From contig NZ_JAMXWN010000008.1 of NCBI RefSeq assembly GCF_024125425.1, forward strand, positions 62,001-126,000: a DNA stretch of 64,000 bases. The letters are read 5' to 3'. The notes beneath the pieces were generated by a model, which had not been told where the DNA came from, did no database searches, and saw only the letters and a program-made list of their open reading frames with translations. The translations under genes were made by a program, and so were the position numbers. Shown in pieces: positions 1 to 8,804 of this stretch; position 1 is the first letter of the stretch; every line of letters starts with the position of its first letter. The stretch comes from Sporolactobacillus kofuensis. GTDB lineage: Bacteria > Bacillota > Bacilli > Bacillales > Sporolactobacillaceae.

Positions 1-274
1 CCCCGGACTTTTGAATATCCATCCATCTTTTCCCTAACATAACATGTCCAAACTACAGGAATAACTATTGTCAAAAACTTTTGTTAATGTCTGATCGTAT
101 GAATTTTGTCGAAAACAGGAAAAACCCTTGTCTCTTTTATACCATGGCTTCCTGTCGAATTGAAAGCGACAATCTGGTAACAAAAAGATGACAAGGGTTG
201 TTAAGTTTTATGAGCGAATCATAATATTAAGGAGAAACCAGTTAAACTGGCACGCATTGGTGCAATCTCTCGGA
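1..274. other. window edge, no gene recognised
   Basis: This is the stretch left of gcvH. It is AT-rich and holds a short palindrome near 239-251 (CCAGTTAAACTGG). I see no convincing reading frame, RNA gene or U-tailed terminator for gcvH. A neighbouring gene may continue outside the window. Confidence 0.3.
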
Positions 275-655
275 TCAGCCGATCAGCTTTTCATAAGCTT
301 CAGCATCAAGAAGATCATCAAATGCCGATTCGTCTACTGAGTCAAGTTCAATCATCCAAGCTTTTTCATAAGGCGATTCATTTACGAATTCGGGTGAATC
401 CTCCAAGTCTTCGTTAACTTCAGTAACCGTACCGCTGACGGGTGCATAGAGTTCGGAAACGGTTTTTACAGATTCAACACTACCAAATGAATCGCCAGCA
501 TTGAGTTCTGCACCTATTTCAGGTAGTTCAACAAAGACAATGTCTCCAAGTTCTTTTTGAGCAAATTCTGTAATCCCAATCCGGACTTTCCCGTCCGCTT
601 CTTTCTTAACCCATTCGTGATCTTTGGAATAAAACAATTCTTTAGGTACACTCAT
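275..655 (-). CDS. gcvH: glycine cleavage system H protein
   Basis: This is a 126-residue lipoyl-domain protein that carries the aminomethyl group between the P, T and L proteins of glycine cleavage. In Bacillus it is also the first acceptor of octanoate during lipoate synthesis. The lipoylated lysine sits in [10 protein letters not shown] at about K64, and [19 protein letters not shown] is typical of GcvH. A longer frame opens at 703, but the ATG at 655 has a GGAGG site with good spacing and gives the usual family length. It lies next to a yusI-like gene, as I recall for B. subtilis (yusI-yusH). No gcvP or gcvT is nearby, so the lipoyl-relay role may matter as much as glycine cleavage. LipM and LipA are encoded about 20 kb away. 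Confidence 0.95.
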   Translation of the reverse strand: MSVPKELFYSKDHEWVKKEADGKVRIGITEFAQKELGDIVFVELPEIGAELNAGDSFGSVESVKTVSELYAPVSGTVTEVNEDLEDSPEFVNESPYEKAWMIELDSVDESAFDDLLDAEAYEKLIG

Positions 656-721
656 TATTCTGCCTCCGTTTTCAGTGATCAGCCATAATTTCAAGTCTTT
701 CAAAGTGGATATGTCCTCTTT

Positions 722-727
722 ATTATA
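722..727 (-). promoter_or_regulatory. candidate -10 box for gcvH
   Basis: The minus strand reads TATAAT here, about 70 bases upstream of the gcvH start. I see no good -35 hexamer at 17 bases, so this is a weak call based on the -10 alone. Confidence 0.3.
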
Positions 728-771
728 GCGTAAAAAGAGATGGAAAAAACGATTGTTTTTCTCTTATTCGA

Positions 772-1140
772 TTACTGATTATTTCCCCATTCCTTTTCAA
801 ACAGCGCTTCACTAAACCCAACAGTCGTTTTTTCTCCATCTGAAAGGATCGGCCGTTTAATTAACATGCCATCAGCGGCTAGCCAATCGAGCCAATTCTC
901 TTCCGGTTCAACTTTTTTCTTTTCTTTAATGCCGAGTTCACGATAACGTTTACCGCTTATATTGAAAAATTTGCCGATGGGTTGACCACTCTGCCGGATG
1001 AAGCGATGAAGCGCTTCCCGATTCGGTGGATCTAGAGAAATGTTGATTTCATGATAGGCAATCGCGTGATCGTTCAGCCACTTCTTTGCCTTACGACACG
1101 TACCACAAGTTGGATAACTGTACATCGTCAGCAAGATCAT
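772..1140 (-). CDS. ArsC/Spx-family thioredoxin-fold protein, YusI-like
   Basis: This 122-residue protein belongs to the ArsC/Spx thioredoxin-fold family. It has a CGTC redox pair at C12/C15 in YSYPTCGTCRKAKKWL and a conserved IKRPIL segment near the C-terminus. It matches the YusI branch in length and motifs rather than Spx itself, which has a different C-terminal region. The ATG at 1140 has an AAAGGGTGG-type site close upstream. It is upstream of gcvH on the same strand with a 116-base gap, the arrangement I recall for B. subtilis yusI-gcvH. Its reaction is not established. The name arsenate reductase, often transferred to such proteins, is not supported by anything here. Confidence 0.85.
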   Translation of the reverse strand: MILLTMYSYPTCGTCRKAKKWLNDHAIAYHEINISLDPPNREALHRFIRQSGQPIGKFFNISGKRYRELGIKEKKKVEPEENWLDWLAADGMLIKRPILSDGEKTTVGFSEALFEKEWGNNQ

Positions 1141-1312
1141 CCACCCTTTCTTCTTTTTTGCTTAATTAATTATACCTACTCAACCATGATATTCAAAAAT
1201 CTTTTCATCATATTGACAAATCGTCATGCGTACTTTCAATTTTTTCACAACACAAAGGACATAATAAGAACGAGCACCGCCACCATACAAATATTAGGAG
1301 TGTGAACATCAC

Positions 1313-1591
1313 ATGAATATGCAGCAACAGAGCGGGCAGTCTCCAATGAATTTTGCACAACCGCCGGCTTTCTTGTCGACCAAGGATTTTGCGTACATTG
1401 AAGATATGCTTTCGTGGAATCTTGAAATAATAAAAAAAGCCCATGCCTATGCTTCAATGTGTCAAGATCAAGATGTCATTCAAGCAATGAATCGGACCTG
1501 TCAGCTTCACATCCGCCACTATCAGTCAATCCTTAACCACCTTGGCAAGCATGCCCAAGCAACACAAATGGCAGGAGGCGTGATGCAATAA
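1313..1591 (+). CDS. spore coat CotF-type protein, YusN-like
   Basis: This is a 92-residue, Gln/Met/His-containing, mostly helical protein of the Coat_F type. The core LSTKDFAYIEDMLSWNLEII and the following helices match the N-terminal helical bundle of CotF-like proteins. An AGGAG element lies 12 bases before the ATG. Its last codon overlaps the start of the next coat-type gene (TAATG), so the two are translationally coupled. The pair probably makes minor spore coat components in the mother cell. A sporulation promoter was not identified. Confidence 0.75.
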   Translation: MNMQQQSGQSPMNFAQPPAFLSTKDFAYIEDMLSWNLEIIKKAHAYASMCQDQDVIQAMNRTCQLHIRHYQSILNHLGKHAQATQMAGGVMQ

Positions 1592-1926
1592 TGGAAAAAC
1601 AGCCGGTTCAATCCATGATGATCCAGAATAAAGAAACCCAAATTCAAAAAACAGTACAAATGAATGATCGTGATTATCTAAATGATGTACTGCTTAGTGA
1701 AAAGTATTTGGGTACTTCTTATGTACATGCCCTTCAGGAAGCCAGCCACCAAGAGCTGTACCAAGATATTAAGTCTGTGTTTGATCAAACATCCGAGTAT
1801 CAACGAGACCTCTATAATCTGATGTTCAACAAGGGCTGGTATAAGTTTGAATCCCAGGATCCTCAAAAGATACAACAGACACAGCAGCAATTCACCCAAT
1901 ACGCACAACAACAATTTCCTAAATAA
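1591..1926 (+). CDS. spore coat protein CotF family
   Basis: This is a 111-residue Coat_F domain protein. DRDYLNDVLLSEKYLGTSYV and the C-terminal RDLYNLMFNKGWYKFE are signature segments of CotF-family proteins, and the C-terminus is Gln-rich. The ATG shares an A with the stop codon of the preceding coat gene. A strong intrinsic terminator follows 20 bases after the stop, closing a two-gene unit. Its presence is good evidence that the organism forms endospores. The exact coat layer and assembly partners cannot be read from the sequence. Confidence 0.85.
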   Translation: MEKQPVQSMMIQNKETQIQKTVQMNDRDYLNDVLLSEKYLGTSYVHALQEASHQELYQDIKSVFDQTSEYQRDLYNLMFNKGWYKFESQDPQKIQQTQQQFTQYAQQQFPK

Positions 1927-1946
1927 GCCCCTTTAGCCCTACTTTT

Positions 1947-1984
1947 GCATCATTCTCAATGGAGAATGGTGCTTTTTATTTTTT
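1947..1984 (+). terminator. terminator of the coat gene pair
   Basis: An 11-bp stem (GCATCATTCTC with GAGAATGGTGC, one G-T pair) and a 4-base loop are followed by a long T-rich tract. Confidence 0.9.
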
Positions 1985-2354
1985 ATAATAATCGACAAAT
2001 TAACTGTGCGATTATCTATCGATCCAAAGGTATTATTACGCTAGTCCTGAATGTGCTCTTTTTCGACCGAAGATATCCATTTCCCGGGAAATGGTAACAT
2101 TTTCGACAATAATAATGGTAGGTGATGCACTATATGATCCTTAATCAAGAGATTTCATCATCTCACATGATCCTCGAACATATCCAGATTTAATATTGTC
2201 TATCGCATTTCTATCCCATTAACTGTGCCATCTTTCTAAATCTACGAAACTGGCTCCTTCTTCCACAAATCTGGTAACATCATGTAATTCTATTTTTTAC
2301 CCCACTACAAACCTCCTAATCCCGAAGATTATGAACCAAGGAGGGAGTTACACA
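1985..2354. other. intergenic, nothing recognised
   Basis: About 370 AT-rich bases lie between the coat-gene terminator and the CAP-domain gene. I see no RNA gene, repeat or credible short ORF. The last 20 bases hold the GGAGG site of the next gene. Confidence 0.4.
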
Positions 2355-3173
2355 ATGAAAAAGAAAGTAATTGGTTTAACACTCGCAGGAATGCTAGCCT
2401 TACCACTTGTTTCAGGAGGCCAAGCGCACGCAGCTACTCAGCCACAGGAGAAAACATGCCCACAAGCATTTACGAATTTGCTTAACCCTTGGAAGTTGAA
2501 AGATCAGCAACTGCCGGATCTCAATGAATTATTGAGTAAACTTGGTATTTCACTTGATCTTACACAACTTCAGGAACAAATTCAGAACCAAGCAGACGCT
2601 CAGACACCAGAGAAAGTAGCAACGCCAACACCTCAAAAGGAACAGACTCCTAAGGCAGAAGCACCTAAGGCAGACGCACCTAAAACAGAAACACCACAGA
2701 AAGCAGAGCCTCAGAAATCTGAGCAACCAGCAGCAAATAATAATTCGTCAAATACAGGAAATCAACCTTCATCAAATAGCCAAATGAACGCTTTTGAGCA
2801 AAAGGTTGTCGACTTGACGAATCAGGAACGAACGAAAGCTGGACTCAAACCATTGAAAGCAGACAATAGCACACTATCAAAAATGGCACGTGCAAAATCT
2901 CAGGATATGAGCGATAAGAACTATTTCGATCATCAGTCTCCGACTTATGGTTCTCCATTTGATATGATGAAACAATTTGGAATTACTTACAGAAGTGCCG
3001 GCGAAAATATCGCAGCAGGACAGAAAACTCCTGAGGAAGTTGTGAATGGTTGGATGAATAGCCCTGGCCACCGTGCCAATATACTAAATGCCAGCTATAC
3101 AACGATCGGCGTCGGCTATGTCCAAGGCGGATCTTACGGCTCCTATTGGACACAGGAATTCATCGGCAACTAA
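2355..3173 (+). CDS. secreted CAP (SCP/PR1) domain protein, YkwD-like
   Basis: This is a 272-residue exported protein. Residues 1-26 form a signal peptide with lysines, a hydrophobic core and an AHA-A cleavage motif. Residues about 85-140 are a low-complexity linker rich in Lys, Pro, Glu and Ala with degenerate KAEAPK repeats. The C-terminal domain from about 146 is a bacterial CAP domain with YFDHQSP, AGENIAAG and WMNSPGHRANIL. Such proteins are common in spore formers (B. subtilis YkwD, YlbC), but their activity is unknown. The frame opens at 2331, yet the ATG at 2355 has GGAGG at good spacing and starts the signal peptide. It is monocistronic with its own terminator. Confidence 0.88.
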   Translation: MKKKVIGLTLAGMLALPLVSGGQAHAATQPQEKTCPQAFTNLLNPWKLKDQQLPDLNELLSKLGISLDLTQLQEQIQNQADAQTPEKVATPTPQKEQTPKAEAPKADAPKTETPQKAEPQKSEQPAANNNSSNTGNQPSSNSQMNAFEQKVVDLTNQERTKAGLKPLKADNSTLSKMARAKSQDMSDKNYFDHQSPTYGSPFDMMKQFGITYRSAGENIAAGQKTPEEVVNGWMNSPGHRANILNASYTTIGVGYVQGGSYGSYWTQEFIGN

Positions 3174-3208
3174 TCCTCTTTTCTGAAAAATTGACGATCC
3201 CAAAAGAA

Positions 3209-3253
3209 AACAGCGTCTCACTGTGTTTCACATGTGGACGCTGTTTTTGTTTA
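3209..3253 (+). terminator. terminator of the CAP-domain gene
   Basis: AACAGCGTC pairs perfectly with GACGCTGTT across a 19-base loop, and TTTTTGTTT follows. Confidence 0.85.
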
Positions 3254-3325
3254 TTCTCACACTGAACCCCGTTTCGCTCCTTGAATACACTAGTAGCATA
3301 ATAAGCTTGATCGGAGGTGAACAGA

Positions 3326-3973
3326 ATGAGTGCGCGTCCACTTTATGTCGCGCTCGGTGATTCATTGACCGTCGGGGTTGGTTCTACTCTATTTCAACCG
3401 AATTTTGTAAAGCTTTATCAGCAAGCACTTGAAGCATACTGCCAGATGCCGATAATGAAACGTGTTTTTGCGAAGAATGGGGCGACCACAGTTGATCTAT
3501 TCAGTTATAGTCAACAACCGAATGTTCGTGAAGCCATTCAACATGCTCAATTTATTACATTGACAGGGGGTGGAAATGACTTTCTCCGTGCCGGAAGACA
3601 TTGGCTAAGAACAGGAGATTTTTCAGCTGTTCGCCTAGCTTCACAGCAAAGTTTATTTTATATTGAACAAATGATTCAACGAATTACTGCCCTTCACTCG
3701 GAACAGTCAGCACCATACATGATTCGGATCCTGAACCTATATAACCCGCTCTTCTATATTCCGAATACGAACGAATGGCTTGAAGATTATAACAGACATC
3801 TTGAGGAGCTGGAGCAGTATCCTTTCGTTCGCGTTGCAGACATCTATCATGCATTTACTGGCAATGAACCTCAATTGCTCAGTTTTGATCACATCCATCC
3901 AAATCCTATCGGTTACCGGATCATGGCTGATGTCACGGCATCCATTGGTTTTGATCCCTTCCTACCAGCATAA
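3326..3973 (+). CDS. GDSL-type SGNH esterase/lipase
   Basis: This is a 215-residue SGNH hydrolase. The nucleophile is in ALGDSLTVG (about S13), the oxyanion-hole Asn is in TGGGNDFL, and the Asp-His pair is in DHIHPNPIGY near the C-terminus. No signal peptide is visible, so it is probably cytoplasmic or membrane-associated. The ATG at 3326 follows GGAGG by 9 bases; a GTG at 3317 overlaps that site and is unlikely. The substrate could be a short-chain ester or lysophospholipid. It converges with ypjP on the other strand. Confidence 0.88.
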   Translation: MSARPLYVALGDSLTVGVGSTLFQPNFVKLYQQALEAYCQMPIMKRVFAKNGATTVDLFSYSQQPNVREAIQHAQFITLTGGGNDFLRAGRHWLRTGDFSAVRLASQQSLFYIEQMIQRITALHSEQSAPYMIRILNLYNPLFYIPNTNEWLEDYNRHLEELEQYPFVRVADIYHAFTGNEPQLLSFDHIHPNPIGYRIMADVTASIGFDPFLPA

Positions 3974-4034
3974 CTATCGTTAATAGTTAGCGAGTATGAG
4001 AAAAACACTGGGGAAAAACTGCCTTCGAATTCGA

Positions 4035-4130
4035 ATGCTCGCTTGTCGCGGGCGCACCGTAAGCCTGATCCAACAGCCAAAAATCTGCGGTTTCGCAGGC
4101 ACCCGATCCTATAGGTGTCTCGCATCGTTG
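4035..4130. repeat. dispersed intergenic repeat, copy A
   Basis: This is one of five related GC-rich intergenic segments. Shared blocks include CGCGGGCGCACCG, AATCTGCGG and GGCACCCGATCC followed by GGTGTCTCGCAT. The other copies are near 19915, 32280 (inverted), 41655 and 50880. The copy lies between the convergent GDSL and ypjP genes and encodes nothing convincing. Confidence 0.55.
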
Positions 4131-4163
4131 CTCTATTATTACGTTCTTATTTTTGAACAAGAA

Positions 4164-4186
4164 ACCGGAGCAGCATTTGCTCCGGT
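4164..4186 (-). terminator. probable terminator of ypjP
   Basis: A perfect 9-bp stem (ACCGGAGCA with TGCTCCGGT) and 5-base loop lie just after the ypjP stop. On the minus strand a TTTCTTGTT tract follows. Confidence 0.65.
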
Positions 4187-4195
4187 CGCTTCTTC

Positions 4196-4837
4196 TCATG
4201 CTCTCCATTTTGGTGGCATGTTTTTTCCCCAATAGATTGTTTTAAGTTCATGATGTTTCTGAAAGCCATCAAATGCCGTATGATAGTGGAAATTAAAGTA
4301 GTACCCATCTAGTGGCGGATGATCACGGCGCACATGCAGTTTCAAAATTTCTGATCCTGTCTGCTTGTTATAGACATGCAGAATTCGCTCACCTAAACCT
4401 GATGCCGGTGTATGCGTAACAGCCAGTTCTCGAACCCAAGCCGAATCATGAGCGTCACTGACCTCACGTATTGCTTGTGCGAATCCCGGCACAATTTGCT
4501 CTGAATATTGATGATTTATTCGCGTCGCAATCCGAGTTCCGAATTTATTCAAACCTTGCTTTTCTGCCTCATTAAATGCGTATCTCGAGAAACGATCAAT
4601 CAGTTCTGACTTTGAAAGATCAGCAGTTGAAGTACTACTCCATGGAAGCTCCGCTGTCTCGTGGTCGCTCGTATGGTTACCGAAGCCGATTTTTGATTCA
4701 GGCGCCTTCGTCTTCTGAACATTTTGCTTATCATTCTGTTTTTCAAGATGATGCGCCGGTAGCGTCGGTATGACCGTACCAAAGGTTAATAGAGCAATAC
4801 AGGCAACAAAGCTTTTCTTTATCCATTGAGGGACCAC
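4196..4837 (-). CDS. ypjP: YpjP-like secreted or membrane-anchored protein
   Basis: This 213-residue protein has an N-terminal hydrophobic segment (residues about 8-27) that serves as signal peptide or anchor. A polar linker rich in Lys, Gln and Ser follows. The conserved C-terminal domain has LHVRRDHPPLDGYYFNFHYH and the tail IYWGKNMPPKWRA, which I recognise as the YpjP family of Bacillales. The function of that family is unknown. The start is GTG at 4837, 8 bases after GGAGGT. The many conserved His and Trp residues near the C-terminus are characteristic, but I cannot assign a catalytic role. Confidence 0.8.
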   Translation of the reverse strand: MVPQWIKKSFVACIALLTFGTVIPTLPAHHLEKQNDKQNVQKTKAPESKIGFGNHTSDHETAELPWSSTSTADLSKSELIDRFSRYAFNEAEKQGLNKFGTRIATRINHQYSEQIVPGFAQAIREVSDAHDSAWVRELAVTHTPASGLGERILHVYNKQTGSEILKLHVRRDHPPLDGYYFNFHYHTAFDGFQKHHELKTIYWGKNMPPKWRA

Positions 4838-4992
4838 AACAACTTACCTCCATTAACAAACTTCATCAACCATAATCATTCGCTGATACTTTTCTTTTCG
4901 GACAGTCTCATAAAGAAATCTAGGAAACTATTCCAAGTCTATATCAAAATTACATTACCTTTCAAGATGAACTTTTATTCTGCTTGTTGTGC

Positions 4993-5028
4993 AAAAAAGT
5001 TCCGAACCACTTAAGGAACGGAACTTTT
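4993..5028 (-). terminator. terminator of the nrd operon
   Basis: On the minus strand AAAAGTTCCG pairs with CGGAACTTTT and runs into TTTTTT. It lies directly after the nrdF stop codon. Confidence 0.85.
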
Positions 5029-5036
5029 CCAGCAAC

Positions 5037-6017
5037 TTATACATTATCGAAGTTAAAATCTTCGTCAGTTAACGGTTCAATATTCAGAGGAACAACATAG
5101 TCGCCTTTCGTCGAGAAAAAGTCATGATTAATCGTGCTCGTGTCGATACCGTTCAAGACAATTTGACTGACCGGTGCATGCTCATACTTATCATCATAGC
5201 CCAAATTCTGCAGAGCCCGATTCGCATTATAGTACACATAGTTCATCACGTCTTCAACAAGTCCGATCTTTGTATAGATCTTAGCTGTATATCTTTTCTC
5301 AACTTCAATCAACTTGTCAAGAAGTGTTTCCCTTTCGTAATCGGCAGTTTGTCGTTCTTCATCTGTAAGTTCATCACGGTACAAACGCTGTGCGACCATT
5401 CCTGTAAAACTTCCGTGGATCGATTCGTCTTGAATGATTTTGCGAATGATCTCACCGCTTGCAATCATGTGACCTTGTCCGGATAAGAATACCGGATAGA
5501 AGAAACCACTGTAGAATGAAAAGCTTTCAAGAAATACAGAAGCAACCATCGCCATATAACGCTTGAACGGCGTCACATTTTCGCGTTTGTCATAAAGCTG
5601 GTTATACCAGTGCGCGATTAAGCGATACTTTTCCTGAAGTTCGGGTTGCTGATTCACCCACTCACCAAGATAATGTGCGGTCTCTTTTGACGAAATCAAT
5701 GTCGAAAAAATATGAGAATATGACTTTGCGTGAATATGCTCCATCATGCCCATCCAAGCGAAAACCGCCTGTTCATGCATATTATCATGATGAATCGCAA
5801 CCAATGGCATGCCGTTATCCCCTTGTTCACGGTCAAGCCCCGTAAGCCCGGATAATACTTCGACATAGGTTGTGCGTTCATCATCGTTCATCTTCGACCA
5901 GTCAGCCAAATCTCGTGATACTTTAAAAGCTTCTTCTGTCCAGAACTGGTTAATGTTTTGTTTCCAGTAAACCTTCGCGACCTGATTGTCGCTGCTGTTC
6001 CAGTTAATGGCTTTCAT
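5037..6017 (-). CDS. nrdF: class Ib ribonucleotide reductase beta subunit
   Basis: This 326-residue subunit holds the dimetal-tyrosyl radical cofactor of aerobic ribonucleotide reductase. Metal ligands and radical site are visible: D62 in GLDREQG, E93 and H96 in MMEHIHAKSYS with the radical Tyr at Y100, the second ligand set in FLESFSFYSGF and IIQDESIHG. The C-terminal tail EPLTDEDFNFDNV is the expected contact with the alpha subunit. It is the last gene of nrdI-nrdE-nrdF, 53 bases after nrdE, and a terminator follows. With NrdI present the cofactor is probably dimanganese, as known for class Ib enzymes. Confidence 0.97.
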   Translation of the reverse strand: MKAINWNSSDNQVAKVYWKQNINQFWTEEAFKVSRDLADWSKMNDDERTTYVEVLSGLTGLDREQGDNGMPLVAIHHDNMHEQAVFAWMGMMEHIHAKSYSHIFSTLISSKETAHYLGEWVNQQPELQEKYRLIAHWYNQLYDKRENVTPFKRYMAMVASVFLESFSFYSGFFYPVFLSGQGHMIASGEIIRKIIQDESIHGSFTGMVAQRLYRDELTDEERQTADYERETLLDKLIEVEKRYTAKIYTKIGLVEDVMNYVYYNANRALQNLGYDDKYEHAPVSQIVLNGIDTSTINHDFFSTKGDYVVPLNIEPLTDEDFNFDNV

Positions 6018-6070
6018 CTAAACAATCCATCCTTCATTATCTATGATTATATAAGCTCGATCTATGCTCA

Positions 6071-8176
6071 TCAGACTGAGCAAGCTGTGCATTCTTCAGG
6101 CGACAGGAGCTGTGTTCTTGTATAGTAGAGAGATTTCAATCCTTTTTTGTGCGCGTACACATAGAGCCTTGCTAATTGTCTTGTGCTGGTCATGCTGTCC
6201 ACATAGAGGATCGTTGAAATCCCTTGATCAACATGTTGCTGTATTTCAGCAATCATGTCGATCACGCGAAATTGATTGGTCTGATATGCTGATTTGTAGT
6301 ACCACATTGTCTGCGGGGACAAGAATGGCATCGGATAGATGGTTTCACTGTTACCATATTTGCGACGTTCAATAATGTTTACAACCGGCATCACTGAACT
6401 TGTGGCATTCTGTACGTAACTGATCGATTGCGTTGGCGCAACTGCCAAGCGATAAGCATTATATAAGCCGTATTTCGCTACCTTCTCTTTCAGTGCCGAC
6501 CATTCTTCCGTCGTCGGGATATGGATCCCTTCGAATAGTGCTGCAACTTTTTCCGTCTTCGGTGCGAAAAATTCTTGTTCATAGTTCGTAAAATATGAGC
6601 CATCCGCATAGTCCGATTTTTCAAATCCTTTGAATGTGTTTCCACGGTCTTTAGCAATTAACATTGATTTTTCAATGGAGTAGTAATTCACGAGCGAGAA
6701 AAAGGTACGAGCGAAATCACGTGCTTCTGCGGATTCATAAGCAAGCTGATTCTTCGCCAAGTATCCATTGAGATTCATTGCCCCAAGACCTACGGAATGC
6801 AATTCACGGTTGGCAAGGCTGACACCAGGTGCATTAGAAATATCGGTCATCTCACTAACCTGAGTCAATGCTTCAATTCCTGCATGTACAGAATCACGAA
6901 TCTCACCGGTTTCCATCACATTAACAATGTTCAGGGAGCCCAGAATACATGACACATCGCGACGAATTTCATCTGGCTGATTATAGTCGTTAATCGTAGA
7001 CGTTTCCTGCAACTGGAAAATTTCAGTACAGAGATTGGACATTTTAATATCGCCAAGACGGTGCAACGGATGGTTCTTGTTAGCATTGTCTTTGTAGAAA
7101 ATATAAGGATAACCGGATTGCATCTGCATTTGAGCAATCAGATTTAAGAACTCACGCGAATCTGCAACTTTCTTTTTCACTGCAGGATTAGCAACAAGCT
7201 TGTCGTACATTTCATCCATGTCCATATCATCTAGATGTTTCCCGTATGCCTTATACACCGTATATGGGGCAAACATATAGAATGGTTCGCCTGCTTCCGC
7301 GAGTTCAAAGAATTTTCCAGGGACAATCAGACCGATCGAAAGTGTCGAGAGTCGAATATCTTCATCAGCATTTTCCTTTTTCGTATCCAAGAATTCTGGT
7401 GCATCCCAATGAAAAATATTTAAATAGGCAGCCCCGGCACCCGGTCTTTGTCCTAATTGATCCGCATAAGAGAATCCAAGCTGCAGTTTACGTGCAACAG
7501 GCACAACGCCCTTTGCGACACCTTCAACACCTTTTATGGCTTCGCCGCGCGCACGGATCTTAGAAAGATTCAATGCCACACCGCCACCAATTTTTGAAAG
7601 TTGCTGGGAGGTACTCTCTATGTAATTAATCGAGTTCAGTGAATCATCCGATTCAATTAGGAAACAGGAAACCATTTCTCCGCGACGTGCTTTTCCTGCA
7701 TTCAAAAAAGTCGGCGTTGCCGGCTGATAGCGTTGTTCCATCATCGCACGCATGAAACGGACAGCCAACTCATAATTTCCACGTGCTAAGAACAGTGAAA
7801 CGATCGAGACACGTTCTGCATAACTCTCAAGATAGTGAGATTTATCATTGGTTTTCATGGCATAATCGCGATAAAATTTACTTACAGCCATATAAGATTT
7901 AAATTGGAAATTATAGTCCGCTGCCATACGGTGCACCTGTTCAATTTGTTCGTCTGCATATTCTGCAAAGACGTTATAGTAGTATTGTTCATTGACCAAG
8001 TGGTGCAGTCGATCCAAAATACTGTCAAAATGCACCGTCTTTTCTCGAACTTCTTCCATGTAGACATCGATAGCTTCTTTGTCTTTATCTAATCGGTAAA
8101 AACCGTCTTCCCCGCGTGTCAGCACCTCATTATTCAATTCAGTGTAAGATTTTGATTTTGTCGCTTCGTTCGGCAA
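6071..8176 (-). CDS. nrdE: class Ib ribonucleotide reductase alpha subunit
   Basis: This 701-residue catalytic subunit reduces ribonucleoside diphosphates to deoxy forms. The NxCxE radical motif is in MSNLCTEIFQ, the redox cysteines are in MVSCFLIESDD and VSCILGSLN, and the C-terminal CTACSV provides the shuttle CxxC. There is no N-terminal ATP cone, as expected for class Ib. The start appears to be TTG at 8176, because an in-frame stop lies 6 bases upstream and the next Met is far inside. The gene therefore overlaps the nrdI end by 38 bases, the arrangement typical of Bacillus nrdI-nrdE. The partner NrdF follows downstream. Confidence 0.97.
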   Translation of the reverse strand: MPNEATKSKSYTELNNEVLTRGEDGFYRLDKDKEAIDVYMEEVREKTVHFDSILDRLHHLVNEQYYYNVFAEYADEQIEQVHRMAADYNFQFKSYMAVSKFYRDYAMKTNDKSHYLESYAERVSIVSLFLARGNYELAVRFMRAMMEQRYQPATPTFLNAGKARRGEMVSCFLIESDDSLNSINYIESTSQQLSKIGGGVALNLSKIRARGEAIKGVEGVAKGVVPVARKLQLGFSYADQLGQRPGAGAAYLNIFHWDAPEFLDTKKENADEDIRLSTLSIGLIVPGKFFELAEAGEPFYMFAPYTVYKAYGKHLDDMDMDEMYDKLVANPAVKKKVADSREFLNLIAQMQMQSGYPYIFYKDNANKNHPLHRLGDIKMSNLCTEIFQLQETSTINDYNQPDEIRRDVSCILGSLNIVNVMETGEIRDSVHAGIEALTQVSEMTDISNAPGVSLANRELHSVGLGAMNLNGYLAKNQLAYESAEARDFARTFFSLVNYYSIEKSMLIAKDRGNTFKGFEKSDYADGSYFTNYEQEFFAPKTEKVAALFEGIHIPTTEEWSALKEKVAKYGLYNAYRLAVAPTQSISYVQNATSSVMPVVNIIERRKYGNSETIYPMPFLSPQTMWYYKSAYQTNQFRVIDMIAEIQQHVDQGISTILYVDSMTSTRQLARLYVYAHKKGLKSLYYTRTQLLSPEECTACSV

Positions 8177-8522
8177 GTGCCTTCACCCTCTCTCGAAATT
8201 CAATTACATCATGATCTGTCCCGCCAAGTTCAAACTTATACAAAATAGGCACATGGTACATTGCCGCCACGACATCCGCAGCGTGTGCAAAATTACGTCC
8301 CCAGTTCCGGTTTCCGCTCGCTGCGACGGCGACAAGATTCCGTTCATTTCTACTTAAAAAGTCTTTCACTTGATCAGGAGCGTCGCCAAAACCAATCGTG
8401 TTCGTGACCAAGACAAAAGGTTCGTCAATTTTTTCGACACTACTGATCGGTTGATGTGCAAGTCCCGTTTTTGCCAAAAACCTTTTGACATTGCCGGTCA
8501 TTGTTGCGTACAAGATTCGCAT
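8139..8522 (-). CDS. nrdI: flavodoxin-like ribonucleotide reductase accessory protein
   Basis: This 127-residue flavodoxin-like protein supplies the oxidant that activates the manganese form of NrdF. The FMN-phosphate loop is ATMTGNVKRF at the N-terminus, and TIGFGD is another flavin contact. The ATG at 8522 follows AAAGGAGG closely. It is the first gene of the nrd operon and overlaps nrdE. Two NrdR-type boxes straddle the promoter just upstream. Confidence 0.95.
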   Translation of the reverse strand: MRILYATMTGNVKRFLAKTGLAHQPISSVEKIDEPFVLVTNTIGFGDAPDQVKDFLSRNERNLVAVAASGNRNWGRNFAHAADVVAAMYHVPILYKFELGGTDHDVIEFRERVKALAERSDKIKILH

Positions 8523-8572
8523 TCGACGCCCCTCCTTTCATATTAGTAGTTCCTTCTTTTTATTCACCACAA

Positions 8573-8627
8573 TCACAACATGTTGTTTATGAATAATAAG
8601 ATACCACAATATATAGTTAAAATTCAA
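8573..8627 (-). promoter_or_regulatory. nrd promoter with tandem NrdR boxes
   Basis: The 10-base core CAATATATAG at 8607-8616 matches the NrdR consensus CWATATATWG fully. A second core, CAACATGTTG at 8576-8585, matches with two changes. Their starts are exactly 31 bases apart, the three-turn spacing known for NrdR operators. On the minus strand a TTGAAT (8627-8622) and TATCTT (8603-8598) with 18-base spacing form a promoter. One box sits in the spacer and the other at the likely start site, which fits repression. Confidence 0.75.
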
Positions 8628-8711
8628 GTGAAATGTTCGTTCATTCTTAGAAACTATCTTTAATAATAAGACATGTTTTCACTTGATTCAACACGAAAAA
8701 AATGTATAAAA

Positions 8712-8771
8712 GGAGAGAAAATCTTCCATAACAAACGAAAAATCGCCAGCTAATAGGAAAATATTCTCTCC
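8712..8771 (-). terminator. probable terminator of ppx-ppk
   Basis: A 16-base inverted repeat with 14 matches (GGAGAGAAAATCTTCC and its partner at 8756-8771) is followed on the minus strand by TTTTATAC and a later T run. The loop is long, so termination efficiency is uncertain. Confidence 0.55.
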
Positions 8772-8804
8772 AGATGATGTCGATAAATTTTTAAATGGAC
8801 AAAA

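Noticed and set aside
1208-1457. Two minus-strand ORFs over the first coat gene
   Set aside because: They are antisense to a well-supported CotF-type gene and lack ribosome sites.
3987-4235. ORFs on both strands between GDSL and ypjP genes
   Set aside because: They coincide with repeat copy A and the ypjP terminator; no start signals.
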